From: Engraulis encrasicolus
Taxonomy: Eukaryota; Chordata; Actinopteri; Clupeiformes; Engraulidae
Direction: 5' to 3'
DNA: 64,000 nucleotides
Assembly: GCF_034702125.1 (NCBI RefSeq)
Contig: NC_085869.1
Span: 54,841,214-54,905,213, forward strand
Shown here: positions 1 through 11,340 of the stretch, one piece after another
How positions within the stretch are numbered: position 1 is the stretch's first letter
How the letters are laid out: each line of letters starts with the position of its first letter
Notes under the pieces: generated by a model
Databases searched by the model: none
What the model saw: only the letters and a program-made list of their open reading frames with translations
What the model was told of the DNA's origin: nothing
Program-made: the position numbers and the translations under genes

Positions 1-25
1 TCACTTTTATTAGATTATTGTATTC

Positions 26-271
26 CAATTGAAGAGTTCAGATGCAAAACCCCCTAAGTGCCTTTTCAGAAAATAATCTTAATTCATTTTCATTTAATAC
101 AAAGCTATCAAAATTGCATATTTTTAATTTTTATTTATGTAATATAACTATTTATATGTATTATCAAGTACATAAATGTAAACCAAACCAACAACGGGGT
201 TCTCTAAAAATATAGAACTGCAGGTCTTCAGAAATGGAGTTAGGGGGTTTTGCGTCTGAACTCTTCAATTG
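26..271. mobile_element. Short inverted-repeat element (MITE-like)
   Basis: Terminal inverted repeats of about 32 bp (26-57 and 240-271) differ at roughly one position; they include CAATTGAAGAGTTCAGA and its reverse complement. The AT-rich interior has no reading frame of note, so the element is non-autonomous. I see no convincing target-site duplication and do not assign a superfamily. Positions 272-432 hold only AT-rich sequence. Confidence 0.7.
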
Positions 272-432
272 CACACTTTATAAGAGTGTCATTAGTATGC
301 TTACATTTAATTAATTGCTGATTACAAATTGCAAGTAGGCCCTATATAAAAATGCCTGTTTTTTTGTTTTGTTTGTTTTTTGTTTGTTTTTTTTCAATGG
401 AAGATTGTGATAAAAATTGGAATCAAGATTTT

Positions 433-1881
433 ACAAACCCCAACTCCGATGAAGTTGGGACGTTTGGTAAACAGTGAATAAAATCAAAATGCTATCATTT
501 TCAAAACACTCAATCTATTCATTAGATGGAGAATAGTGAAAAGACAACATATTAAGTGTTAAAACCGAGAAAAAATATTGTTTTGGGGGACATATGTACT
601 CATTTCTAATGTGAGAAATCCAACACGTCTCAAAAGAGTTGGGACGGGGACAATAAATGGCAGCAAATGTCGAGGAAGACTAAAAACAAAACAAAAGACA
701 ACACTTAACAGTTAAATACATTAACCGATGAGATGATTTTATATAAAAAAAAGTGTTAATTCCTATCTTGGACATGATTTCACCAGCTTAAATGGTGGGT
801 GTATTCCTTGTCATGTTTTGCAATGTTTTCCTTTCTGTAGTGCTTACTGTGTGACAGGTCTTGACCAAAAACCCACCATTTTATTACATGCTGGTCCTTA
901 TGATGGAGCCAAACTGTTAAAACATAGTAGAGAATGCAATTTGACCTTACTATGTGGCAGTAATCGAAGATCTCCCTTCAAAATATAATGCATGAGTGGC
1001 TTTTCATGCTGTTTAAAACCCATTTATACCATTCAGCACTGTATTTAACTCTACAGATGAGTGAGAACATCTTAACCAATGCACTACTGCATCCGCATGC
1101 CATCATGGAGGCTGACTTTTGAAGCTAGCACTAACACAAGTTGGATGGTCCATTTTCACTGTAGCACAGGATGTGCAATGCTCTATTATTGTCAAAAAGA
1201 ATGGACTTCTACAACTTCTGCTGACTTCTGTAAGCAAAGGACAGTTTCCCATGTCTTCTGGGTCTATTTCAAGTGAGCTCAGGTGCTTAGGAGAATGTTA
1301 AACCCCTGTGTCATTTTCATGCATTAAGCATTCTTAATATGGTCAATTTTCAATAGCTCTAGCACTCCAGGAATTAGAGTGAGACTACAGCCAATATATA
1401 TTTCATGATGTCATGAACCTATACAATGATTTTATTAACAAAAATATGTCTTATATACACTCAATCGTGGTAAATCAAAGGGAATTCAAAAATGTATGTA
1501 ATAACTATGGTAATTATTCCCTTTGCATCTTTAATTCTGAGTGACTCAGCCTCTCTGTGATGATCTTATACCTGGACACCTATATTGTCCGTCAGTACAA
1601 TTCATTTTGAAATGTTCTTCTTTGTTGTTTTATCTTATTTGGATGTTTACTAAATTTCACTGATCCCCGTCCCAACTCTTTTGAGACGTGTTGGATTTAT
1701 CAAATTAGAAATGAGTACATATGTCCCCCAAAACAATATTTTTTCTCGGTTTTAACACTTAATATGTTGTCTTTTCACTATTCTCCATCTAATGAATAGA
1801 TTGAATGTTTTGAAAATGATAGCATTTTGATTTTATTCACTGTTTACCAAACGTCCCAACTTCATCGGAGTTGGGGTTTGT
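433..1881. mobile_element. Non-autonomous DNA transposon with ~218-bp inverted repeats
   Basis: The arms 433-650 and 1663-1881 are near-identical inverted copies starting ACAAACCCCAACTCCGATG. The 1-kb interior has only short open frames with no recognisable transposase. The termini resemble an abundant teleost DNA-transposon family, but I cannot name it safely. No clear target-site duplication is visible. Confidence 0.8.
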
Positions 1882-1986
1882 ATGTTTAAAAAAACACGAT
1901 ATGACATTTTTTTACCATATCGTCCTACTTCATAGTACATCACGGCCACTATTGTCATTATGGTAGGGCCTAAGTAGATAAATATG

Positions 1987-2923
1987 TAGGGTGCATTCAG
2001 GTATGTTGGGCCACTTTTCGGCAAATTCAGAAAGACTGATGAAATCTGAGGAAGAACATCAATACATTATCCAAACCTAAGTTTGGTTGCATAATGTGAC
2101 TCATAATCTTCCATTTCATGACAAAAACAAGATGATTAATGTAAAAATTATAATTTTTTACAAGTTTTAGTGACAGGTGTGTCATCCTGGATGGAAAAAA
2201 ATGCATTCAGGTAAAATGGGCCACCTATTCAGGCAAAATGGGCCACCTATTCATTCAAATGGTAAAACTAAGAATTGCACAAAAGAAAAACAAAATTAGT
2301 GAGGATTGTGATATTCCTGCATCTTTTCTTAGTTTTCAACACATCTTTTTCCAAAAAGATTTCACAACTTCATTAAAAGAGCTCGCCTGGCACCTCCATC
2401 TTCAATAATAGTCACATTGTTTTTGTACAAAATATGAATGGTAATTCCCATAGAAAAAAACGGCCCAAATTACCTGAAAGGCGTGGCCCACTTTACCTTA
2501 ACATGTTCAGCCAAAATGGGCCGATGTTTTTTTTTTTTTTTTACATTTTTAGGTATTCAAAGTTCACAATGTTGCCACAACTATGTTTTTCCAGATTAAA
2601 GGCACAAATTCAAGCCTAAAAAACATATCAGTTTTTCCAGTTTTTATCACATCTGAAAACAGTATCATCCTTATTTTATCTAGACGATTTCTTATTTTGG
2701 CAAGACTGAAAATTCACTTTCTTGTGTCACTCTCCATGAGGGTTCCCCCTGCCCATCAAAAAAGTGTTATGCAATTCGAATGACTTTAAACAGATAGAGT
2801 AGTAATGTTGCAACAATTTCAGCACATTTGTGGTGGTTGGTCTGTAGAATTAAAAGAAATGAGACACCCAATGCTTATCCGGCCCAATTAAGCTGATGGC
2901 CCAATTTACCGGAATGCACCCTA
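1987..2923. mobile_element. Inverted-repeat transposon with subterminal GGGCCA repeats
   Basis: The ends TAGGGTGCATTC and GAATGCACCCTA are inverted. Just inside them the short word AAATGGGCCA or its reverse complement recurs (about 2215-2250, 2508-2522, 2880-2905), as is common for transposase-binding subterminal repeats. The interior shows no intact gene. The element starts about 105 bp after the previous one, so the first 3 kb is largely transposon-derived. Confidence 0.65.
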
Positions 2924-3136
2924 CATGTACTATAGTTGTACTTACATGTTATTACACTGGTTATTCCTCCGTTAAAATAAAGTGTTACCCCCTAATCCTT
3001 ACTCTAATGCACAGTGCAAGTATAATGGCACATGTTATTACATAGGCTACTTTGTTACACTGTACCTAATGTATGTAACTGGGACAGTAAAATGAGGTGT
3101 AACCTTTGATTTTCGGCTTCATTGGTTCATCCTATG

Positions 3137-3675
3137 GCGCTGCTCCATACTGGATGCAGGTAGTACAGTCAAACATGGACGGTTCTAGACAGATATAGAT
3201 TTCCTATAGATTTCCTCCTTGCCCCTGTTGTGGCCCCTGTGCTGAACAGCCAATGACCAAGACACGACTGCAACAATATACATTTTTTGTATATTATATA
3301 TTCACAACCTTAAAAAAGTATGTCTTCAAGTATATATGTGCCCCCCTGAAAAAAGTGCTGCTCCATGTTGGATGAAGGCAGTAGGGTCAAAATAGTGCAT
3401 TTGTGGACCTGCCGTGGCCTAACGGTAGGGCACTGGGTTACTACGCCGGCGACCAGGATTTGATTCCGGCCCGGGTCATTTGCCAAACCTTCTCAGTCTC
3501 TCTCTCCCCGCTCATTTCCTGTCCCTCAGTCTGTATTTGTCCTGTCACAATAATGGCATAAAAAGGCCCCAAAAAATAAAAATTAAAACCCCAGTGTATT
3601 TGTTTTTGGTTTGTAGGCTTCATTGGTGCATTACATCCTACTGCTCCATGCTGGATGCAGGCTGTGTGGAGTCAC
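3137..3675. repeat. Three dispersed copies of a ~35-bp motif, one interval holding a SINE
   Basis: Related words around CTGCTCCAT..TGGATG recur at about 3140, 3356 and 3640. The SINE at 3407-3592 lies between the second and third. The copies are imperfect and may be remnants of a tandem array. No gene is seen from 2924 to 4600 apart from this and the SINE. Confidence 0.45.
3407..3592 (+). mobile_element. tRNA-derived SINE
   Basis: The head carries polymerase III promoter boxes: an A-box-like TGGCCTAACGGT near 3415-3426 and a B-box-like GATTTGATTCCG near 3457-3468. A pyrimidine-rich body (CTCTCTCTCC, TTTCCTGTCC) follows, then an A-rich tail AAAAAATAAAAA near 3575-3590. A tRNA-like head with an unrelated body and A-rich tail marks a SINE rather than a tRNA gene. 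A second, inverted and more diverged copy is at 10589-10745. Confidence 0.8.
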
Positions 3676-4614
3676 ATAACGGCAGCTGTGCGTGGTAGCT
3701 TCTGGCTCTGGCCTCATGCTGTGGATAGACATCCCCCCTGACAACCTCCCGGGCACGGTTACATGGACGCCCATGCCAAAATCACCAGCTTTGTGCCAAA
3801 GCACTGCTGTTCATGCCAAAATTAATGTTCTGTATTTTCCAATGAGGTAATGCTGAGGTGACGGAGAACATCACAGTTGGATTGGATATGAATAATTTGG
3901 AGATGGAAGAATTTGTAGATAACACAACAGCTGACAAGATAACTACATCCTTTGAAGCCAGGCTACAGTAATAAGTAGGCCTAATGAAAATACATTAATG
4001 TATCATTATTACTATTAGGCCTATAATTATTATTATTATTAGGCCTATTATTGTCATCATCATCATCATCAATGCTGCTGGCGCCTCCCAGGTGTGTACA
4101 GTATTTTACCCTAGTCTATAATAAAGCAGGTGCTTTAAACATGTGCTATCCAACACGATAGGTACCATGCATGTAACCAATTGTTTTAAGGGCCAGCAAG
4201 CACGTTCTGACACGCAAGCATGCGGCTCAGTCATCGGACGCTATTGAGTTACACTGGGAATTCCCTACGTCATGCATTTATGTTCATCATATCCGTAACA
4301 CTATGCAGCATAACGCGGTATCAGCATTCTGATTAAAGCGTTCAACTGGATGAGCCATTTCTCTTTTTTGTTCCCCACATCGCTAATGAATTGTCACGTA
4401 TTGACACGACATATGATCTAGCCCACTGCAGCACACTCTCTTGGCATTAAGCGAATGCGTAAATATGGACCGAGAATGTTACCTAACATAACTAATGCAT
4501 TTTTAAATCAGGGGGAGGCTATTATGTAACACCCCAGCCTATGCAGGGACCCCTCCATATGGATACCAATACCTAAACAGCAAAACACCAACACAACACA
4601 AGATTTACAGGTGA

Positions 4615-5360
4615 CACATCATAATTACCTTTTCGGCTGAGATGGTCGTTCGTTCTGTAAATGGTAAGTCCTGGAGGGCTCATCCCTCTCCTGCTGCAGA
4701 CCAGGGGAGATTCTGCTTCTGTAAAGGCCTCCTGGCGCGAAGGGACTGTCACCATCCGCGTCTAAAAATCACGACTACAGCAGTGACCAGTGTACCGTTA
4801 CCTCCCGCTCGCTCTCTCTCTCTCTCTCTCTCTCTAGCCCAGTGCCCGAGACCTTAACTCGAGAGTCGAGCGTCGCATGCAAAAACACCAGACAGCCCCG
4901 GAGCGCTCACGAATTAGTCCCCAACGCAAGAAAAAAAAATGTTTCAGTAGGACGTGGCCCGAGTCACCTGCATCTCAAGGCGATGATAAATATGCGCTAA
5001 CAGGGTTTATTGCCCTGTTGACGTGACCAAATCCCTCTGCGTCTTTCCCCCATATTCCCACATCGCGAAGAGAGGCAGCGTCAGTGTCAGAAGCAGGGCT
5101 GCAGTTCATCTGAAGCGAGGGGGAAAAATCAATTACCTCATCAGCAGTCTTAAGTTGGCATTTGGTAGCCCAAGTGGCTTCTTTTAATAAGCCTGAAATA
5201 CTTGTGGTGTTCGGTGTCTTGGTGTGGACGGTGCGCGGTTGAGAGTGGGCGGCGACGTGAGGGGATAGACCTAGGATGCAGGATAGACCTCGAGGCGTCA
5301 TGCTATGAGGGGAGAGGTGGGAGGCACCCTTACATACCCTCACACGGAGCATGTACATCT
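4615..5360. other. GC-richer segment, possible promoter or untranslated first exon
   Basis: CpG density is clearly higher than in the flanking AT-rich DNA, and a (CT)n tract lies at 4806-4835. On the minus strand GAAAAG|GTAATT at 4623-4634 would serve as a splice donor, so a minus-strand non-coding first exon is conceivable. A 127-codon minus frame (4975-5358) has no recognisable domain and I do not call it a gene. From its position downstream of PGAP1 this could be the promoter of the next minus-strand gene; that is inference only. Confidence 0.3.
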
Positions 5361-7593
5361 GAAATGTGTATTCTGTGAGTTATAGTCTCACCATACATCC
5401 GGTACATCTTCAGATGTACATTTTGTCCCACTGCGTTCTCATCCACACGTGCCATGATGCTCCCTTCTTTCCTGCATTGCCCGTCAGCCCTCTTCTCTCA
5501 ACATTTCACGCTTTCTCCATGCTCCTCTCCTCATTCATACCTTTCCTGATGATTTGGACTCCTATCTCCACCTCTCTTCCCCAGCTCCCCAGGAGCGGTA
5601 TGAAATTGCAATTCCCCAGAAAGTAATCTATTCTCCTTTTATATGTCACCCTATTGTACTAAATTCAATCACAGGAAATATACTTTTGAGCCATTTTCTA
5701 CACGAGTCATATATTTTTTTCTCAAGAGCTACTAAATAAGCCAGTTAACTTGAATTATTGCATGATGCATCAATTGAATTGCAGTTACATGCACTGTTTG
5801 TGGGAAGGTAGAGCAACATGTACAATCCATTATTCCTTTGCAGAGAAAGAAAAGGCATATTTAGCTGAAAGTATATCTCAAGTTACCAAATTAATGGAAA
5901 TGCAGCTCTGTAAAATTGGTATTTCAGCTACAATTAACTAATAATGATAATAATTAACTGAATTATTTCATAACTTGCATTGGTTTTAGAAATAAAAAGC
6001 AATACCTGACACATTATGAATGAATACCCTGTTCTCATAAGTAAAACTGATTTTTAATCTTGCTTTGCTCTGCCAACATACAGTAGAAAAATAAATTTCA
6101 CACACACAGAGATTAACTTTTTCATTTACTTTATTTTAACAGTAACAGTGCTCACAAATAGCACAATGTTTTTGATAAATATAATATCCATTTAAATCTG
6201 ATCATCATATAAAACACCAATCGGTCTATTCCTTGTGACAGTATTTAATAAACCTGAGAGTTTAAAGAATGTCCATATTTTTGGGCCACTCAGAGTTATT
6301 ATATATTATAAAACAAAACAAACAACAACAATAGGCAGTGATACTGGACCTGACTAGTTTCAAACCCCATAGCATCTGTCTTAAAACATTGACGTTAATG
6401 TCCACAAGACAAATAAACCCTAAGACTTGGGAGGATACGATTAATCAGGTAGCTAGCCAAGTACACCTTGTAGTTATACATCCCACGACAAGATAAAAAA
6501 AATCCTTTATGTGTGTCTGTGTGGTGAGAAAGACAGATGCTACTAGGCTATTAGCAACCGCAACTGATGGCTTTCCACTGATACGAATTCAACTTGAAAA
6601 AGAAACAATATAAAACGATATCCTCATTCCATAGTAAAGGTGTAAAAAAGGAAAGAGAAAAGTCCTGCATGCCTCGAGTGAGAAATAGCTAGCGGCACTG
6701 GAACCTATTGGCTTACAGTAATGAGAACAAAACTGGGGGGAAAATATAACATATATAAAAAAAACTCCTTAAAGTGATACAGTACATTCCCAGAAATCCC
6801 TCATAGGAAAGGGGTGTAGGACTACTGGATATAGAAAACACAAGTCACACCCCTCTGCAGGTTCAAGGTCCAAAAACCATAGACATAAAATGTATTTTAT
6901 TTATATATAAAAAAACAAAAAACAAAAAATCAAAACAAATGGGAGTCCAAAACAAGTGTCTCCACTCTCCATTGACTCCCTTCCTTTTTGTTTGTTTGTT
7001 TGCTTTTTTTTCCTTGTTTGTTTTTTTTCCCTTGCATAGACATATCCCAAGTTGGACCTCCAGGCATTTCTCATGTTATATATATGCCATATCCATTTGG
7101 GGAAAAAAACATAGAATTGTCATTGAATTATAGTGTATATGTTGAGTGGCTTATTTTCTATTTGCAGTTTGGATGTTGTAGCGTTAAACTGTATGGAGTG
7201 GTAACGAATGAATATGAAGATGCGCATACGTATGCTGTCAGGACATGGTAAGAAGCGCCATCTATGAAAATTGAACTTGACTGGCATTGAAAAATATGTC
7301 ACTGCATATCACTGCTTGTAAAAAGCTTAACGCCGACTACGGACACAATATTAGTTTATCAGTTTAGACAGATAATGTGGTGCAACAGAGCAATATTACA
7401 GATGACCAAAGGAGGTTTGGTGTAGCTTCATGCCCTACGCAGAACAATATACATACTGCATATAATTACAGTGCGTCTATGTTTTTGGATCTTGGGTCCA
7501 ATGGAAGGGTGTAACTTTTGCTGCCTATAACTGACTGGGTATTATGCACTGGACAATGCCACTGAGTGACTTAAGGGAGCCGTTTCCCAGTAA
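5361..7593. other. No gene recognised; AT-rich, possibly 3' untranslated sequence
   Basis: No reading frame here resembles a known protein. A TTTATT at about 6130 is AATAAA on the minus strand, so part of the region could be a 3' untranslated segment of an unseen minus-strand transcript. Transcript data would be needed to claim this. Confidence 0.3.
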
Positions 7594-8288
7594 AGGGTGG
7601 TTTATGCCTCGAGATCAGCGTCCCTGCGTCGTGATGCAGTGAGCCGCGCAGTTAGCGGAGTGAAGCCCCCCCCCATCACGCAGGTACTCTGGGGCACCTC
7701 CCCAAAATTGTGTCTCGACGCAGGTAGGGATGCAGACAGCGACGGAGTGAAGGGCGAAAATAGGTCTCTGATTGGTCCTCTCGACCAGCCTGCTCTGTCC
7801 TCGAGTCGAGAACAAGCTACTTCCTTGTTCTAACCTTCGTCGGTCTACGGACTGTGAGCTCTTCATTAAATAAGTTGCCCGTGCTTTGTCGTTTCATTTA
7901 TTTACACGAACCAAAGACAACACGTGTGCTTGCAAGTTACGACGCTGAAGTTATTTGGACAGTTGAACAGTGTTTCCGAGGTCGAGGAAACATTCCGCTT
8001 CGTCCTCGACAAATGAGCCACTTCTTTGTTCCAAACTACCACGGTGGCTGCCAGTGCGATCAAACATGCACGTGATATAAAGATTTAATGTTTCATTTTC
8101 ATTGTCGTCGTGTCTGTGAAGCTAAAAAACAACCGACACGTCTAGGTTACTCTTTGTATTGAAGGCAGTTTGAGCGTGGAATGACATCGCGCAGACCGTG
8201 CTTCAAAACAGGGCATAAATCAAAATTAACTGCATCATGGCTGCGACAAGCTCACTCTGTGGCACTGGCAGGAAGCATAACCCGCCCT
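7594..8288. mobile_element. Harbinger-like MITE with TAA target-site duplication
   Basis: The termini AGGGTGGTTTATGC and GCATAACCCGCCCT are imperfect inverted repeats, flanked on both sides by TAA (7591-7593, 8289-8291). A three-base TWA duplication with this style of end is typical of PIF/Harbinger elements. The interior is GC-rich with CpGs and short overlapping frames but no transposase domain, so it is probably non-autonomous. Confidence 0.65.
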
Positions 8289-8472
8289 TAACACTCCTGT
8301 GCTTAACATTTAAGGTAGATTATGCAGAATTGCGATCAGAGTAGGCATTGCAACTATGCTGCTCCTTCAAAAAGGGAGGGATTTGATATCTCTGGGTCTT
8401 CATGGGCTACAATGACCGGCAGCCTACTAGCACATGGGTAGCTCACTGGTGACAGCAGGACAGGACAGGAAA

Positions 8473-8503
8473 GGCCAGGCCAGGCCAGGCCAGGCCAGGC
8501 CAG
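8473..8503. repeat. (CCAGG)n short tandem repeat
   Basis: About six copies of a GGCCA/CCAGG pentamer in tandem. Nothing else of note is in the surrounding sequence. Confidence 0.8.
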
Positions 8504-9464
8504 ACAAGCACACTCAGTTTTGCTTATCTACAGACTTTTATCGGATAGAAAAAAATCCCTTTACGAAATAATACTAAAATGAGCCCTGCGAAATACTAAA
8601 GCAACAAATCAAGATTAAATGCATTTGACATTGTTTAAAACAATGTCTAAAACAGTTCCCTTTACAGAAACACTCAAGGTTTAGGCGAGTCACCATTCAC
8701 GATGGTTGGACACTATTTGACATTATTTAAGAAAGAAATAAAAATCCACATTCATCACTGCACGTACACAGCTTTACAGTGTTATTCACACTAAACATTT
8801 GCACTTTATCCACCACGGTTTACAAAAAAGGATGCTGTAAAAACATTTGACACACTTCTTGGTCATGATGTACTTACAAATTTCCTTCCCATCCTATCTC
8901 CCTATCTTTATCCCTATATCAGCAGCCACATTTGTTGGCATTAAGAATACTTAAAGCAGTACGGACACAGTAACAACAGTACGATAGTGCAAGGAAGTGT
9001 ACTTGAGGGACAAATTTTAAAAAGCTGCAACACCATTGTATAATATTAAAAAAGAACACCGACATTTGGTTGGTTAGTGGGTCAGTTGTACTGTACTGCT
9101 CTGTGGCAATGTGGACGAGTCAAAAACAGTCACCGCTATGGTCCAGTCAGGGTCAGTAGTGTGTACAGTATGTACATCTATTTGTAACGGTGAGAAAAAT
9201 TAACCTTCACATGACAGCACATCTAAACGCAGACACATTTCGCTTGTGTTTACAATATGCTCTCATCAGTCTTAGCATGTCATGTCGCCTACGGACAAAG
9301 AGTCTAAAACTATTGGGAGTAGAAGCCAATACAGTCATATCCATGAATTTAAGAGTGCTACCTGCCACAGAGAAATATCTGTTGAAAATTATTACATATC
9401 AGACATCGCTTAAGACTCTATGGGTGCCACACAACAAGCTCATGTCATAAAAATAGTAGTAGTA

Positions 9465-9520
<56 letters not shown>

Positions 9521-10588
9521 TATTATTATTATTATAATAATAATAGTAATAGTAATCATAATCAAATCATAATAATCATAATAGTGAGTGGGAAAGAAGA
9601 ACAGACAACGCTGTCATAAACTTCTCCTTGACAACCACGACACATCACAGTGAACACCAATCATTAAAAAGTCACAATCATGTTCGATACAAAAAACGAC
9701 GTCAGCTTCTCTACCACTTCCACCAGCACAACGTTGAGCGAACAGTACATAGCAACGCGTGTTACACTTTATAAAAAAATCACAACAGGACTGGAAACAA
9801 GGCCAAACTGAACGCACCTCACAAGGAGACCAGCGATACCCACAAACACCCACTATGCAGCTGATGACAACATTACTCAAGATTAAGGAGCCATCAAAGC
9901 ATCCATTCACGCACACGCACACGCACACGCACAGGTACAAACACTCCCACATTGGTGCAGGTACAATCACAGTGCAAGTGACACGGAAGCGTGTCCTCAA
10001 TGGGTGTGTTAAGTGTGTGTGTGGGTGTGTATGTGTGTGTGGGCAGAGTTTGGTCCAGGAAGCCAGAATACCGTATTAAAAAAAAGTGATATGACTCGAA
10101 TACGTTTTTGTTTCAATGCTTCCTGAACGGCATCAGTGGTAAAAGTACTGTGGACACACATATTGTTTACTTTCTCCGAAGCTAACCATGTAGTTTTTGT
10201 CTTGGGTCGCTCTAAAGGTTGGAATTCGTTATCACCCAAAGAGAGTGGACATGCCACTTTAAAACCCAGGAAAGAAAGGGACAATCCTTTAAGATGCATC
10301 TTTACTTTTTTTTTGCTAATCTACGTATTTACCTATTCTTCCCATCATCTGGTAACACATCCACTGATAAAAAAATGTGTGGGTCCCACTTCCAGAAGTG
10401 TACTGTGATTGTGCATTTGAAATTAAAATTTGTAGCCAGTTCGTGACATTTGCCCTCCTTTTTCTAGTCAGTCATCTCCTCTCTTTTGATATTCATGAAT
10501 GAAAACAGCATAACAAAAACGGGAACTAGTTTTTTAGCAAGGCACTAGTTGTTCTGTTTTTAAATATACAGTGTATATACATATATTT
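8504..10588. other. No gene recognised; contains a (TAA)n array
   Basis: This 2-kb stretch has no supported coding exon. It contains a TAA/TAG trinucleotide array at about 9456-9560 whose right half switches to TTA, giving a small palindrome, and CA/TG tracts near 9910-9935 and 10010-10050. The longer open frames here come from those tracts. Confidence 0.6.
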
Positions 10589-10745
10589 AGGGCTTTTTGC
10601 CTTTATTTTTGACAGGACAGTGGAGGAGAAACAGGAAATGAGTGGGGAGAGAAAGACGGGGAAGGAGTGGCAAATGACCCGGCCCGGAATGGAACCCAGG
10701 TCGCCGGCGTAGTAACCCAATGACTACTATGTTAGTTGGGTTAGG
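10589..10745 (-). mobile_element. tRNA-derived SINE, inverted and diverged copy
   Basis: Read on the minus strand it has the same order as the SINE at 3407: a degenerate A-box region, a B-box-like GGTTCCATTCCGGGCC (about 10680-10695), the pyrimidine-rich body and an AAATAAAGGC tail. The tRNA-like head is more decayed than in the first copy. Confidence 0.7.
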
Positions 10746-10975
10746 ACAATCTGCTTCCCTTGTCATCATGTCACTCTACAGTATTGACAACAGGGACAGA
10801 TACTGTACACAGCATCGAATCCCAAACTGCCATGTGTAGGTGCTCGGATAATAGTGGCAATCTCACTGCACAAATATGTGAACTCGAAAACATTAAATAG
10901 CCATGAAAATAAGTAATGCGTATCGGATGTTTCTGCCATCGCCACAATGGAATTGCTGCTATGCAAACAATCATG

Positions 10976-11340
10976 TGACATCCAGAGCCATCTAATAACA
11001 GAGTTACGCCACTCCCATAGACCTCTATGGACCAATCTTTCCACAGCAATGGCGGCTCTCATGGAGCCTCACGGAGAGTTAACATGGAAATCCCCATTGA
11101 CTTTAGTTCTATTAGAAGTTACTTAGTTCCAGGAGGTGGCGGTATAACACAGAAAATGTGGTAAAGGTCATGTAATTTGTTTGTACTTAATCTTTGTTTG
11201 GTATGTGATGGTTCTGTGTTAGTTTCCAACGAACAGAAGTTTACTGTTAAGAAACATTTTAATCTACGCGAATCACATCACCAACCGACTTCCTGGTCCC
11301 CGGTTTGCGCAACTCTGTTATTAGATGGCTCTGGTGACAT
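10976..11340. mobile_element. Short inverted-repeat element (~365 bp)
   Basis: AGAGCCATCTAATAACAGAG near the left end recurs inverted near 11311-11332, making terminal repeats of about 30 bp. No coding capacity is visible. I do not assign a superfamily. Confidence 0.6.

Noticed and set aside
3415..3478. A tRNA gene with A and B boxes
   Set aside because: The tRNA-like head is followed by a non-tRNA body and A-rich tail, and a second inverted copy exists at 10.6 kb, so this is a SINE, not a functional tRNA gene.
4975..5358. 127-codon minus-strand frame as a gene
   Set aside because: No recognisable domain, no supporting splice structure and unremarkable composition; it lies in a GC-richer segment where long chance frames are expected.
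5582..5618. A small plus-strand exon (encoding ERYEIAIPQK) after a good pyrimidine tract
   Set aside because: The acceptor context is attractive, but I could not match the peptide to a family or find neighbouring exons in phase.
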